From Fundidesulfovibrio putealis DSM 16056 (GTDB lineage: Bacteria; Desulfobacterota; Desulfovibrionia; Desulfovibrionales; Desulfovibrionaceae): a DNA stretch of 64,000 nt. The position numbers were made by a program, and so were the translations under genes. The stretch spans positions 310,001 through 374,000 of the forward strand of contig NZ_AUBQ01000005.1 of the NCBI RefSeq assembly GCF_000429325.1, in the 5' to 3' direction. Positions 18,008 through 27,613 of this stretch are shown piece after piece (position 1 is the stretch's first letter; every line of letters starts with the position of its first letter). Under the pieces are notes generated by a model. That model did no database searches. It saw only the letters and a program-made list of their open reading frames with translations, and was not told the origin of the DNA.

Positions 18008-19230
18008 GATTTCACCATCTTGGTCAGGTCCCACATGGGCAGGAAGATGGCCATGGCGAAAAAGCCGATGATCCCAGCCAGGCCGACGATCAGGATGGGG
18101 TTGATGGCCTCGGAAAGGCTGCTGACCGCGTACTCCACCTCGGAATCGTAGTGCTCGGAAACGGCCATGAGCATTTCCACGAGGTTGCCTGTCTCTTCGC
18201 CCACGGCCACCATGTTGATCACCATGGGCGTGAAGAACTTGGCCTGGCGAAGCGGTGCGGACAGGCCGCGCCCCTCCTTGAGCATCTCCTTGATCTTGGA
18301 GAACTCCAGGGCGATGGCGGCGTTGCCGATGGTGTTCTCCAGGATGTCCAGCACCGCCAGCACCGAGAGGCCGCTGGACTGGAGGATGGCGAAGATGGAA
18401 GAGAACCGCGCCATGGCCGCCTTGGTGAACAGCGGGCCGAAGATGGGCACGCGCAGCCACAGGGCGTCCCACCACAGGCGTCCCTTTTTGGTCTTCAGGA
18501 ACCGCGCGAAGAGGAACAGGCCCACGATGACCGCAGCCAGCAGGTAATAGCCGTAGGCGTCGAAGAACTCGTACATGCCGATGGCGATGACCGTGGGGGT
18601 GGGCAGGTCGATCTGGGCCTTCTTGAAGGTGACGATGAACTTGGGGATGACGAAGGTCAGGAGCACGTAGAAGGCCAGGCCAAGGGCGATCAGCACGGTG
18701 ATGGGGTACTGCAGGGCCGAGCGTATGTCCGACTTGACCTTGTGCTCGTGCACGATGAGGTAGATGAGCCGGTCCAGCACCTCGGGCAGCGAGCCGGACT
18801 GCTCGCCAGCGGCGATCATGTGCCGGTACAGGTCCGGGAAAACCTTGGGGTGGCCCGCGAAGGCCTCCGAGAGGGTCTTGCCTTTCTTGATCTCCGCACC
18901 CATTTCGCCGCACACGCGCTTGAGTTTGCGGTTCTCGGTCTGCTCCTCCAGGATGCGCAAAAGCTCCAGGATGGACAGGCCCGCCTGGACCATGGTGCGG
19001 AACTGCTTGGTAAAGAGGATGAGGTCCTTCAGGGTGACGGAGGTGGTGTTGGTCTGGAAGTCGTCCAGCCAGCGCTCGAAGCCGCCCTTGGTCTTGCCGC
19101 CCCTGACCGAGATGGGGATGTAGCCCAGGGCCATGAGCTTCTGGCGGGCCTGGTCGACGTTGTCGGCCTCAAGGGTTCCCGAAATGGTGCGCCCTGCGTC
19201 GTTAAGTACCTGATAGGAGAAAGAGGCCAT
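18004..19230 (-). CDS. Type II secretion / type IV pilus inner-membrane platform protein (GspF/PilC)
   Basis: 408 residues, the family's usual length. Two copies of the T2SSF domain, each followed by membrane segments: helices near 170-190 ([20 protein letters not shown]), 215-235 and 375-400. Starts [24 protein letters not shown], typical of PilC/GspF. It forms the platform that couples the assembly and retraction ATPases to pilin insertion. Three bases separate it from the ATPase gene upstream and it overlaps the activator gene downstream, so it belongs to the same operon. Confidence 0.94.
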   Translation of the reverse strand: MASFSYQVLNDAGRTISGTLEADNVDQARQKLMALGYIPISVRGGKTKGGFERWLDDFQTNTTSVTLKDLILFTKQFRTMVQAGLSILELLRILEEQTENRKLKRVCGEMGAEIKKGKTLSEAFAGHPKVFPDLYRHMIAAGEQSGSLPEVLDRLIYLIVHEHKVKSDIRSALQYPITVLIALGLAFYVLLTFVIPKFIVTFKKAQIDLPTPTVIAIGMYEFFDAYGYYLLAAVIVGLFLFARFLKTKKGRLWWDALWLRVPIFGPLFTKAAMARFSSIFAILQSSGLSVLAVLDILENTIGNAAIALEFSKIKEMLKEGRGLSAPLRQAKFFTPMVINMVAVGEETGNLVEMLMAVSEHYDSEVEYAVSSLSEAINPILIVGLAGIIGFFAMAIFLPMWDLTKMVKS

Positions 19231-19233
19231 GGT

Positions 19234-20853
19234 TTACTTGAGGATGACCTTAAGTCCCTGAGGCGTCTTTTCCACCTTCGGCTGGAAAGGCCCTGCCGAG
19301 GCGTCCTTGAGATAGACCGCCACCCTCAGCTTATCTGGTTGTACTGCCGTACGCACTTTGTCAAGCCGGGCGGTGCCCACGGGAAGCTCCCGGTCCGCGC
19401 GGCGCTCCCAGGGACCCATCAGGTCCACCAGGATGCGTGCGGGATTTGGCTTGAAGGCGACCTCGAAGCGCTCGACAGGCTTGCTCGTGAGGATCTCCAG
19501 GGTTTCTGAGCCGTCCTGGGAGGATGCGCGCACGCCGGTGAAGCGGGGCGGTCCTGGTTCATGTCCGGACTCGCGGGCAGGCTGGGAGTCTTCGGCCTGA
19601 GTCCTGGCGGCTTCAGTTTCCGTCAGGGCGGGCTGTTCCGGGGCGGCAGCATCAGCCAGCGCGGCTGGCTGGTTCTGTTCCGGTGCGGCGGTCTGCGCCT
19701 GCGGGCTGCCAGCGCTCTGGGCGCTCACGGGCGCTCCGGCAGGGTGCTGGACCTGCTGGCCGATACCTGCACCTGAAGCGGCTCCGGAAGCTGCGGGCGG
19801 GGGCGTGGATGCATCCGGCGTCTGCGGGGCAACGCCAGGTTTCTCTGCCGCCGGGGCGGAGGCGAACCAGGAGGCCACGTCCGGCAGCTTTACCCCGGAG
19901 GTAATGCCCCTCAGCCTCTCGGCGCTGACGGGCGCGTATCCGAAATAGATCCCGGCGCCGGCCAGGGCCACGATCAGGGCCAGGGCCGCACCGGCCAGCC
20001 AGGGCCAGCGCCTGCGCCTGGGAAGCCCCAGGGTGCGCCAGCGCATGCAACTGCGCACCACGCCCCAGGTGACGCGGGGCCTCTCCTTGATGATGACCGC
20101 CAGAAGCGCCTGATGGCACAGCTGCACGATCTGTCGCGGGAAGCCGTCTGTTGCCAGGTACACAGCCAGGAAGGCCCAGAAGCTGAACAGCCCCTCTGGC
20201 GAGATGTCCTTGGAGCACATGGCGATGCGCGCCTGGATGAGCTCGCGCGTGTCCTGGAAGTCCAGGGGGCCAAGCCGGAAGCGCAGGTTCACCCGATCGG
20301 CCAGGTTGGCCTTGGCTTCGAGTATCGGCTCGAACTCCAGCTGCCCGAAAATCACGATCTGCAACAGCTTGTGCTCGTTGGTCTCGAAGTTCAGGAGCTC
20401 GCGCAGGATCTCCAGGCACTCCAGACTCATCTTCTGGCCCTCGTCCACGATGAGGATCACCAGCCGGTCTTCCTCCACGGCCAGGGTGAGCAGCGCGTTC
20501 TTGATGTTCTCGCGCAGCTGCCAGTCGCTCACGGCGTGGGCCTCGGCCGCGTCCACGCCGAAGAGGCCGTTCAGGTGCACCAGGAACTCGCGGGCGTCGG
20601 AGAAGTACGGATCCAGCACCAGATGCGTCACCACGCCCTGGCGGTCGCTCAGCACGCGGATGAGCTGGCGGCACAGGGTGGTCTTGCCGGTGCCCACGTG
20701 CCCGGTAACCACGGAGAGGCCCCGCTTGAGGCGGATGGCGATCTCCAGGGCCTGGAGGCATTCGCGGTGCTGCTTGGCGCGGTAGAACAGCTCCGGGTCC
20801 GGCGAGTTGGAAAAGGGCTCGCGGCGCAGGTTGAGAAGCTCGAAATAACGCAT
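19234..20853 (-). CDS. ExeA/MshM-like AAA ATPase with C-terminal AMIN domain
   Basis: 539 residues. N-terminal AAA ATPase (about 1-270) starting MRYFELLNLRREPFSNSPDP, with Walker A TGHVGTGKTTL and Walker B VILIVDEGQKM, as in ExeA, GspA and MshM. One transmembrane helix near 285-305, a long Ala/Pro/Gln-rich periplasmic linker, then a C-terminal AMIN-like domain (about 435-539; LVDLMGPWERR). ExeA-type ATPases help place the secretin; AMIN domains target the envelope. The fusion would link ATP use in the cytosol to secretin positioning at the wall. The start codon shares one base with the secretin stop. Confidence 0.88.
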   Translation of the reverse strand: MRYFELLNLRREPFSNSPDPELFYRAKQHRECLQALEIAIRLKRGLSVVTGHVGTGKTTLCRQLIRVLSDRQGVVTHLVLDPYFSDAREFLVHLNGLFGVDAAEAHAVSDWQLRENIKNALLTLAVEEDRLVILIVDEGQKMSLECLEILRELLNFETNEHKLLQIVIFGQLEFEPILEAKANLADRVNLRFRLGPLDFQDTRELIQARIAMCSKDISPEGLFSFWAFLAVYLATDGFPRQIVQLCHQALLAVIIKERPRVTWGVVRSCMRWRTLGLPRRRRWPWLAGAALALIVALAGAGIYFGYAPVSAERLRGITSGVKLPDVASWFASAPAAEKPGVAPQTPDASTPPPAASGAASGAGIGQQVQHPAGAPVSAQSAGSPQAQTAAPEQNQPAALADAAAPEQPALTETEAARTQAEDSQPARESGHEPGPPRFTGVRASSQDGSETLEILTSKPVERFEVAFKPNPARILVDLMGPWERRADRELPVGTARLDKVRTAVQPDKLRVAVYLKDASAGPFQPKVEKTPQGLKVILK

Positions 20854-22682
20854 CAGCTGCCGGGCCGTCCTGTCTGCGGGGTTGCGGGGGCTTGTCCCAG
20901 GGGGATGGGCTGGCGCTCGGGGGAGCCTGCGGGGGCTTTAGGCGCCTGGGGAGCCTGGCCGGTAGGCGCGGGGCCGGAAGGGGTCAGGGGCGTCTGGGCC
21001 TGGGCCGGGTCGCGTTTTTTGAGCACCGTGGGCGTTATGAACACCAGGATGTCCTGCTTGGTGCTCTGCTTGCTGGTGTTCTTGAACAGATAGCCCGCGC
21101 CGGGGACGTCCTTCAGGCCTGGGACGCCCTGCTCGCCGTCGGTCTTGGAGTTCTTGGCCAGTCCTGCGATGATGATGGTCGCGCCGTCCTCCACGATGAG
21201 CGTGGTGTTGGTCTCTTTCTTGCGGATGGGCGGGTTGCCCATGACCCAGCGGGTCTGGTCGGTGACCACCTCGTCGTTCTTTAGGACGATCTTCATGCGC
21301 AGGTTCTTGTCGTCGATGACGTGGGGGGTCATCTCCAGGCGCAGCACGGCGTCCACGAACTGCACGTTGGTGCCGTTCTGGGACACGGTGACGAAGGGGA
21401 TGCGCTCGCCGTTCTCCGTAAAGGCGGTCATGTTGTCCAGGGTGGTGAGCGACGGCTCGGACACGATGTTGATCTTGCCCTCCCTGGCCAGCGCCGTGAG
21501 CTGCAACTGGAGGATGTTGTCGTTCAACATGCCCCACATGAAGTTGAGCGCCGTGCCCTGCGAGCCAAGGCCCGTGCCCGTGGGCGTGATGGAGGCGGGA
21601 TAGTTGAAGGCGTAGCCGTAGCTTGCCGGTCCCAGGCCGTAGATGGGCGTCAGGGTGCGGGTGCCATCGGCGGCGACTTCGGTGTTGTTGCCAGACAGCA
21701 CGTAGCCCCGGTTGCCGTTGGCGTCTGCGGACGTCCTGAAGAAGCCGCCCCACTGGAAGCCCAGGTCGAAGAGGTTGTCACGGCTGGCCTCCACGATGAA
21801 GGCCTTCAGGTGCACCTGCAGGCGCGGCTCGTCCAGTTTCTCCACCAGCTTCACGAGCATCTCCGCGTGCTCCCGGTTGGCCTGGATGATGATGGAGTTG
21901 GAGTGCTTGTCGGCCACCACGAAGCCCTTGATGCGCCCCGGCAGTTCCGTGGCCGTGTCGCCGCTCTTGGATTCACCCCCGCCAGCGCCGCCTTCCCCGC
22001 CTTTGCCCGAATCGGCCTTCTTGGGGTACAGGTAGCCCTGCATGGTGCGCTCGAGTTCCTCCACGTCGGCGTAGTTCACCTGCACCTTCACCGTGACCAC
22101 GGGCTCCACGGCCTTGATGCGCTCCACCTGGACCATCTTGTTGGCGATGGCCATCTTCATGTCGTTCTGGCCCTTCATGTCCTCGAGGGTCATGACGCGG
22201 ATGATCTCGCCGTCCCAGTCGTAGCTCAGGCCGTTGGCGTTCAGGATGGAGTCGAAGGCCTGGTCCCAGGGCGTCTCGCTGACGTTCAGGTTGACCTTGT
22301 GCTTGCCCTGGTTCTCGGGGGCCTGGAGCGACGCGGACAGAATGATGTTCTGGTTGGCGATGCGCGCCATGGAGCGCAGCACGGCCTGGAGGTCGGTGTT
22401 GTAGAAGTTGAGCGACACCCGCATGGTGGGCAGGTTGCGCTTGGGTTTCATGTCGATGGGCTTGTCCGGGGCTTTCACCTGCACCTCGGAAAAGTCGACT
22501 TTGCGCGGCTGCGGGGCGTAGGTGTTGTCTTTTACGTCCTCGGCCTTCTTCTCCCACTTCTCCAGGAAGGGGTCTGGCTGTGGCTTGGCGCATGCGCCCA
22601 GAAGCACGGCCAGGGCCAGGGCCAAGAGGAGCCCCGGCGTCCAGATCGCCGCGCGGCGCTTGTCGCTGTGATTGCGGATCAT
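20853..22682 (-). CDS. Pilus secretin (PilQ/MshL/GspD family), lipoprotein
   Basis: 609 residues from ATG 22682 (AAGGAG 7 bases upstream); an ATG at 22706 is possible but has a poorer site. Lipobox ALAVLLGAC in the leader. An STN-like domain (RVSLNFYNTDLQAVLRSMA, about 85-160), N1-type repeats with a Ser/Gly/Lys insert (about 225-245), then the secretin barrel (VEDGATIIIAGLAKNSK; GVPGLKDVPGAGYLF; KQDILVFITPTVL). It forms the outer-membrane channel for the pilus. The Pro/Ala-rich tail (about 555-609) is longer than a bare secretin needs. Confidence 0.94.
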   Translation of the reverse strand: MIRNHSDKRRAAIWTPGLLLALALAVLLGACAKPQPDPFLEKWEKKAEDVKDNTYAPQPRKVDFSEVQVKAPDKPIDMKPKRNLPTMRVSLNFYNTDLQAVLRSMARIANQNIILSASLQAPENQGKHKVNLNVSETPWDQAFDSILNANGLSYDWDGEIIRVMTLEDMKGQNDMKMAIANKMVQVERIKAVEPVVTVKVQVNYADVEELERTMQGYLYPKKADSGKGGEGGAGGGESKSGDTATELPGRIKGFVVADKHSNSIIIQANREHAEMLVKLVEKLDEPRLQVHLKAFIVEASRDNLFDLGFQWGGFFRTSADANGNRGYVLSGNNTEVAADGTRTLTPIYGLGPASYGYAFNYPASITPTGTGLGSQGTALNFMWGMLNDNILQLQLTALAREGKINIVSEPSLTTLDNMTAFTENGERIPFVTVSQNGTNVQFVDAVLRLEMTPHVIDDKNLRMKIVLKNDEVVTDQTRWVMGNPPIRKKETNTTLIVEDGATIIIAGLAKNSKTDGEQGVPGLKDVPGAGYLFKNTSKQSTKQDILVFITPTVLKKRDPAQAQTPLTPSGPAPTGQAPQAPKAPAGSPERQPIPLGQAPATPQTGRPGS

Positions 22683-22715
22683 CGAATTGCTCCTTGGCGC
22701 GCGCACGCGCCGTGA

Positions 22716-23207
22716 CTACCGGCCAATGAAGAAGCTCGGGTCCTGGTACGGGATGCGCACGGTGTTCTTGCGCGCAACGCCCGACAGCACCACGGCCTCC
22801 GGTGAAATCTGGACGACCTCGAAGCCGCCGCTCTCCAGCTGTTCGCCCACCTGGTACTCGCGCCCGTTGATGACGGCCAGGCTGCGCTCGCCGATCCTGA
22901 TGAAGCCGGTGTAGTGAAATTTGTCGCGGTCCACGGCGGCTTCGGGGTCGGGCGGCTTGGGGGCCAGAGGGTCGTTGGGCCAGGGCTGCTGGGAGTTGTT
23001 GACCGCGTGGAGCTCGCGCGGGGAGAGCTGGACGCGCTCCAGGGCCTGCAACTGGGATTCTGCGGCCTTGCGCGAATCGGCCAGCCTCTGGGGCGTCATC
23101 TCCGGCGAGGCGGGCGGCGGGGCGGGCCACATGAGGTAGATGGCCGAGACCAGGATGGCCGCGCCCATGCCTCCCAGAAGGATCTTTTCTCTCTTGGAAA
23201 CGTCCAT
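22716..23207 (-). CDS. PilP-like pilus alignment protein
   Basis: 163 residues from ATG 23207 (GGAG 5 bases upstream; an upstream ATG at 23228 would overlap the previous gene). One N-terminal membrane helix (KILLGGMGAAILVSAIYLMW), a proline-rich linker and a C-terminal small beta domain (HYTGFIRIGERSLAVINGRE ... VLSGVARKNTVRIPYQDPSFF), as in PilP/GspC homology regions that bind the secretin N domains. Position after PilO and before the secretin fits. No lipobox is present, unlike classic PilP; MshK is another possible counterpart. Confidence 0.8.
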   Translation of the reverse strand: MDVSKREKILLGGMGAAILVSAIYLMWPAPPPASPEMTPQRLADSRKAAESQLQALERVQLSPRELHAVNNSQQPWPNDPLAPKPPDPEAAVDRDKFHYTGFIRIGERSLAVINGREYQVGEQLESGGFEVVQISPEAVVLSGVARKNTVRIPYQDPSFFIGR

Positions 23208-23209
23208 GC

Positions 23210-23752
23210 CTACTCCGATGCCAGCCACACGGTGAGGGTGCAGTCCCTGGGACCGCTGCCGGGGCCGATCTGGACCTTTTCGATGTTCTCGAAGGTCGGC
23301 TGCATGGCCAGTTCGCCCAAAAACACCCTGAACTTTTCAAGGGAACCCTTCACGTGGATGTTGACCGCCAGCGACTTGGAACCCCGGCCAAGCGAACCCG
23401 GGTCCGGCACCACGGACTGGGCCTCAAGCCCCGTCGCCACGATCAACTGCGCCAGGCTGTCGGTGATCTCGGACACGGCCTTCTGCCCAAGGCTCTGCTT
23501 TTCCGGCAGCTTGGGGGCCTTGGCCCCGCCCGCCTGGGCGATAGTCAGCATCCGCATGTAGATGGGGTGCAAGGCGTTCTGCTCCTCGATGTGGAACTTG
23601 GCCTGCTCGATCTGGCGGTCGTGCTCGTGCAGGCTCTTCTGCATGGGGATGATGCCCAGCAGCACGAACAGCACCAGCACGCCGGACCCGATGAGCAGGT
23701 ACAGGACCGTTTTCGGGGGGAGCTTGCCCGGAGTGGCGCGCGGGTCGGCCAT
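23210..23752 (-). CDS. PilO-like pilus alignment protein
   Basis: 180 residues: a short cytosolic Pro-rich start, one membrane helix (TVLYLLIGSGVLVLFVLLGI), a coiled coil (KSLHEHDRQIEQAKFHIEEQ) and a periplasmic ferredoxin-like domain with KSLAVNIHVKGSLEKFRVFL. This is the layout of PilO/GspM/MshJ. It dimerises with the PilN part of the upstream fusion to form the inner-membrane frame. The stop of the upstream gene abuts its start. Confidence 0.85.
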   Translation of the reverse strand: MADPRATPGKLPPKTVLYLLIGSGVLVLFVLLGIIPMQKSLHEHDRQIEQAKFHIEEQNALHPIYMRMLTIAQAGGAKAPKLPEKQSLGQKAVSEITDSLAQLIVATGLEAQSVVPDPGSLGRGSKSLAVNIHVKGSLEKFRVFLGELAMQPTFENIEKVQIGPGSGPRDCTLTVWLASE

Positions 23753-25972
23753 CTAGCGCCTCACCTGACAGGATAGGGTGAACCGGAGCACGTCCTCTCC
23801 GGCGGCGGTGACTTCCAGGGAGCGCTTGCTCACGGAAGGTTCGCCCAGCAAGGGCGAGGTGCGAAGCTGCACCAGATACGCCGAGAGCAGGGACTCCAGT
23901 ATCTGGCTGTCGCCCTTGACGTAGCCTTCCAGTGTCAGGGTGTCCAGGCCCACGCGCCCCTGCTTGTTGACGGGGTTGGCTGGCCCCTTGGGCGCTTCCG
24001 CCGCCCCCTTGAATACGGGCTGCTCCTCGGGCGTGCCCAGGTCCATGGAGATGTTGAACAGCTTGACGTTTTCCGGCGTGAGCGCGGTCACGTCGTGCAG
24101 AACCGCTCCGGCCAGGTTGCGCGCCCCGAAGCGGCGCAGGTTGTCCACCACGCCGCGCACCTTGCTGCCGGTGCTGAGCAGCAGTGGCATGGTCACCTGG
24201 GGCTGGAATTCCCGCAACTGGGCCTCCAGGCCTTGGATCACCTGGCGTTTCAGGTAGGCCTGGGTCTGCTGCCAAGTGAACAGTCCGCCCATGAGCACGG
24301 CCACCCCCAGCCACACCAGGGCCACGATGCGGTTCAGGTCCGAGACGCGGTCCTGCTCCTCCTTCTGCTTGAAGGTGAAGAGCAGGTTGCAGGCGGCGAG
24401 CTCCGAGTCGGTGAGGCCGAGCACCAGATTGTAGGGCTGGCGTTCGCCGGGGGAGAGCGACGGGGCCTTGACCGTCAGACGGCCCAGGTTGTCCGGGGAG
24501 AGCGGGTCCAGGTGGCGGCAGGGCACGCCGAGCTTTTCGCTCAAAAAGTCCAGGAGCGCGGGGTCGCCGCCCAGCGGGCCGCCCAGGCTCAAGCTGGACA
24601 CCTGCTCGTTGCCCAGGGTGACCGCGTGGTGGGAGAAGGTCATCTGCACCTGTCGCAACAGCCGCTCCCAGGAGGGTTTGAGCATATCCAGCACGTCGGC
24701 CGTGGACAAAAGCCGTCCTGGGTGTCCCTCGGGCAGGGACTGGGGGCCGTCCGCGAGGTTTTCCAGCAGGGAGCGGGCTTCGTCCTGGGTGAGCCCGGCG
24801 GGCTTGGGCTCTTCTGGCGTCAGGGGAGGGAAGGCGCTGCCGAACTGGGGAAAGGTCGATGGGGACGGGGTTTCCTGGACCAGACCCGCAAAGGAGGGCT
24901 GGACCATGGACTCGATCTCGATGGAGATCGGGGCGGAGAAGGCCGGGACTTCCGGCACGATCATGGACGATACGTCGCTCTTGCCTGCGGAGGCCTGGGC
25001 GTCCGGGCTTTCGGCTGACGGAGGCGTCGGTTCCGGCTCGCTCGGTGTCGCGGGAGCGTGGGGCCTGAAATCCTTGGAGGCCTCGGCCAGGGTCAGGGCC
25101 ATGGCCGCCAGACCGCCCTTGAGCATCCGCACGAACTGGAGCTTGCCCCCGGAGAATATCTCCAGGCGCGAGAAATCCCCGCCCAGGTGCAGGACCGCCT
25201 GGGTCTGGGAGGCGTTCTCCAGCCAGCCGCCGCGCAGGAGGTTCCGCATGGCCACCGAGGGAACGGTGATGCCCGTCAGGGGGTATCCGGCCTGCAAGAA
25301 GAGGTTTCGCAGCTTTTCGAACTCTTCGCGCTTCACGGTGTAGGCCAGCACGGAGAGCCTTGTCGCGCCCTTTTCCAGCACCTCGCCCTGGAGCTCGTAG
25401 TCGAAGACCACCTCGGCGTCGTCGAAGGCGGCTTCCTTGCGCGCAGTCCAGTAGATGGCGTTGGAGAGCTGCTTCTTGCCGGTCTTGGGGACCTGGATGA
25501 AGCGAAGATCCGCCGATTCCGCCGGGACCATGGCCCACACGTCGGCGTCGGCCTTGCCCAGGAAGTCCTTCAGGGCCAGGCGCAGCACCAAGGACAGTTC
25601 AGGGGCGTCCGGGCCTTGCTCGGGGATGGGGACGGTCTTGAATTCCAGCACGCGGGAGCGGCCCGACCCCGTGGTGAGCTTGACCATGCGTATGGCCTGG
25701 CCGGTGAGCTTCACGCCCAGGCGGACGCCCTTGGCGCTGGAACCGGGGGATCGGGGGGCTTTCAGGGACAGGGAGGAGTACCACCGTTTTTTTGACGGCA
25801 GCGGCTGCGGCGCGGGAGTTTCCCCCCCGTCGGCTTTTTTCCCCGAACCCCGGATCAGCTCCAAGAGCTTTTCGGTGGAGGATGCTTTGGGAGATGTATC
25901 CAATGCCGAATGCTCCACGGTGCGTTGGCTGTTGTTGAAGGACATGGATGGCGATTTGATGGGAAATGTCAA
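23753..25972 (-). CDS. PilM-PilN fusion protein of the pilus inner-membrane complex
   Basis: 739 residues. Residues ~80-320 form an actin-like PilM/GspL cytosolic domain (GVRLGVKLTGQAIRMVKL; VLHLGGDFSRLEIFSGGKL). A ~140-residue Pro/Ser/Glu-rich insert follows, then the rest of the actin-like fold, a membrane helix (IVALVWLGVAVLMGGLFTW, about 545-565), a coiled coil and a PilN periplasmic domain ending RRYL-like (LRFTLSCQVRR). PilM and PilN are usually separate; GspL of type II secretion has this fused topology. The TTG at 25972 is preceded by AAAGGA 9 bases away; an ATG at 25945 lacks a ribosome site. Confidence 0.88.
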   Translation of the reverse strand: MTFPIKSPSMSFNNSQRTVEHSALDTSPKASSTEKLLELIRGSGKKADGGETPAPQPLPSKKRWYSSLSLKAPRSPGSSAKGVRLGVKLTGQAIRMVKLTTGSGRSRVLEFKTVPIPEQGPDAPELSLVLRLALKDFLGKADADVWAMVPAESADLRFIQVPKTGKKQLSNAIYWTARKEAAFDDAEVVFDYELQGEVLEKGATRLSVLAYTVKREEFEKLRNLFLQAGYPLTGITVPSVAMRNLLRGGWLENASQTQAVLHLGGDFSRLEIFSGGKLQFVRMLKGGLAAMALTLAEASKDFRPHAPATPSEPEPTPPSAESPDAQASAGKSDVSSMIVPEVPAFSAPISIEIESMVQPSFAGLVQETPSPSTFPQFGSAFPPLTPEEPKPAGLTQDEARSLLENLADGPQSLPEGHPGRLLSTADVLDMLKPSWERLLRQVQMTFSHHAVTLGNEQVSSLSLGGPLGGDPALLDFLSEKLGVPCRHLDPLSPDNLGRLTVKAPSLSPGERQPYNLVLGLTDSELAACNLLFTFKQKEEQDRVSDLNRIVALVWLGVAVLMGGLFTWQQTQAYLKRQVIQGLEAQLREFQPQVTMPLLLSTGSKVRGVVDNLRRFGARNLAGAVLHDVTALTPENVKLFNISMDLGTPEEQPVFKGAAEAPKGPANPVNKQGRVGLDTLTLEGYVKGDSQILESLLSAYLVQLRTSPLLGEPSVSKRSLEVTAAGEDVLRFTLSCQVRR

Positions 25973-26397
25973 GAGTAATCGTCCTTTTGCAGTGTGATTT
26001 CACTCTATCGCCGCAGTTGTCCGATTCGCCTGGGGTCCGGGCGCTGCCTCGCCGGACGCTTGGAAAAGGCTCTTTGCACCGCGATGCATGCCGGGGGCAG
26101 CCTGTACAAGCTGCACGAATTCCAGACGGCCTCCATTGCGTGATGCATTTCCAGGCCGCGAAAGTACTGACGCGGGAGGAATGCTCCTCCACTTTTTGGA
26201 GATGCACGCGTTGTTCATGGAGGCGGCGCGTGATGCGGTAATGCGATAGCGCGCAACGCACGTTTGTCTCCCGGAGCGCTGCGCTGGCGGGATCACGCGG
26301 TCAGAGTCCGTCCGGGAGGACCGGGAGGGCAATCCGGCATTGGACGTGCGCCGCCGATGGTGTATAAGCCTGCGCAAGAACCGTCCCAGGAGTACAC
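25973..26397. other. Divergent intergenic region between the PilMN operon and pilT
   Basis: 425 bases with no convincing gene. It must hold promoters for both directions; only the pilT one is clear. For the minus-strand pilus operon I found no strict sigma-54 pair and no strong sigma-70 pair. Two nearby ATGCAT-containing blocks occur at 26072-26082 and 26137-26147, of unknown meaning. Confidence 0.5.
26340..26368 (+). promoter_or_regulatory. Sigma-70 promoter for pilT
   Basis: -35 TTGGAC at 26340-26345 and -10 TATAAG at 26363-26368, spaced 17 bases. Transcription would start near 26375, giving a leader of about 23 bases before the pilT ATG with AGGAG in it. Confidence 0.65.
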
Positions 26398-27477
26398 ATG
26401 GCCCAGATCGACGCCTTCTTTTCCATGATGCAGGAATTGGGAGCATCGGACCTGCATCTTTCCAGCGGTTCCCAGCCCATCATCCGCCTGCACGGCATCC
26501 TGCAACGGGTGAAGTTCAAGGTGCTCGAACACGAGGAGTTGAAACAGCTCCTCTATGAGATCACCCCGGAACCCAAGATTAAGGAATTCGAGGAAACCGG
26601 CGACGTGGACTTCGCCTACGCAGTGCCTGGCGTGTCGCGCTACCGCGTGAACTTCTTCCTGCAAAGCCGGGGAGTTGCTGCGGCCTTCCGCACCATCCCG
26701 GAGAAGGTGCTGTCGCTTGACGAGCTGAACATGCCTCCGGTGCTCAAGGACTTCTGCAAGCTGCCCAAGGGGCTGGTGCTGGTCACGGGGCCGACCGGCT
26801 CGGGCAAGTCCACCACGCTGGCCGCCATGGTGGACTACATCAACACCATGCGCCAGGAGCACATCCTCACCATCGAGGACCCCATCGAATTTCTCCACCA
26901 GCCCAAGAACTGCCTGATAAACCAGCGCGAAGTGGGTCGCGACACCAGGAGCTTCAACTCCGCCCTGCGCGGAGCCCTGCGCGAGGACCCGGACGTGATC
27001 CTGGTGGGCGAAATGCGCGACCTGGAGACCATCCGCCTGGCCCTGGAGGCAGCCGAGACCGGCCACCTGGTGTTCTCCACCCTGCACACGATAAGCGCCT
27101 CCAAAACCGTGGACCGCATCATCGAGGTGTTCCCCGGCGACCAGCAGGAGCAGATACGCTCGGCCCTGTCCGAGTCGCTGCGCGGCATCGTGGCCCAGAC
27201 GCTGTTCACCAGATCCGACAAGCCCGGCCGTGCCGCCGCCCTGGAAATCCTGGTGGCCCTGCCCGCAGTGCGCAACCTCATCCGCGAGAAGCGCACCTTC
27301 CAGATCAACTCCGTCATCGAGACCGGCAAGAACCACGGCATGCAGACCCTGGACGACGCCATCATGGAGCTCTACGACGCGCGCAAGATCACCGCAGAAG
27401 ACGCCTACAACAAGGCCATCCAGAAGACGCGTTTCAAGGACCTTTTGCCCCAGCCGCCAAGCGGGATAGACGACTGA
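26398..27477 (+). CDS. pilT: Type IV pilus retraction ATPase PilT
   Basis: 359 residues, the usual PilT length. AGGAG lies 5 bases before the ATG. Starts with the PilT N domain (ELGASDLHLSSGSQPIIRLHG). Walker A GPTGSGKST, Asp box ILTIEDPIEFLH, Walker B VILVGEMRDLETI, His box HLVFSTLHT, and the PilT C-terminal motif AVRNLIREKR. It forms the hexamer that drives pilus depolymerisation and twitching. Divergent from the PilMN operon; the related gene at 27614 follows. Confidence 0.96.
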   Translation: MAQIDAFFSMMQELGASDLHLSSGSQPIIRLHGILQRVKFKVLEHEELKQLLYEITPEPKIKEFEETGDVDFAYAVPGVSRYRVNFFLQSRGVAAAFRTIPEKVLSLDELNMPPVLKDFCKLPKGLVLVTGPTGSGKSTTLAAMVDYINTMRQEHILTIEDPIEFLHQPKNCLINQREVGRDTRSFNSALRGALREDPDVILVGEMRDLETIRLALEAAETGHLVFSTLHTISASKTVDRIIEVFPGDQQEQIRSALSESLRGIVAQTLFTRSDKPGRAAALEILVALPAVRNLIREKRTFQINSVIETGKNHGMQTLDDAIMELYDARKITAEDAYNKAIQKTRFKDLLPQPPSGIDD

Positions 27478-27500
27478 ATCCGGCCACGGATCAGAGTCGC

Positions 27501-27534
27501 GTTGTTGAAAAACATGAACATGTTTTTCAACAAC
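27501..27534. repeat. Perfect 16-bp inverted repeat between pilT and the pilU-like gene
   Basis: Arms 27501-27516 (GTTGTTGAAAAACATG) and 27519-27534 are exact reverse complements with a 2-base centre. As RNA it could end the pilT transcript, but there is no T-run. As DNA it looks like an operator: its core TGAAAAACATG-N2-CATGTTTTTCA recurs with one change at 34096-34121. Confidence 0.8.
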
Positions 27535-27613
27535 AAAATAACTGGTTCTCTTGGTTCGAGTTCTTAAATTGTATGAACGTGTTTTGAGAACGCCACGCTA
27601 GAGGATAGGCACG

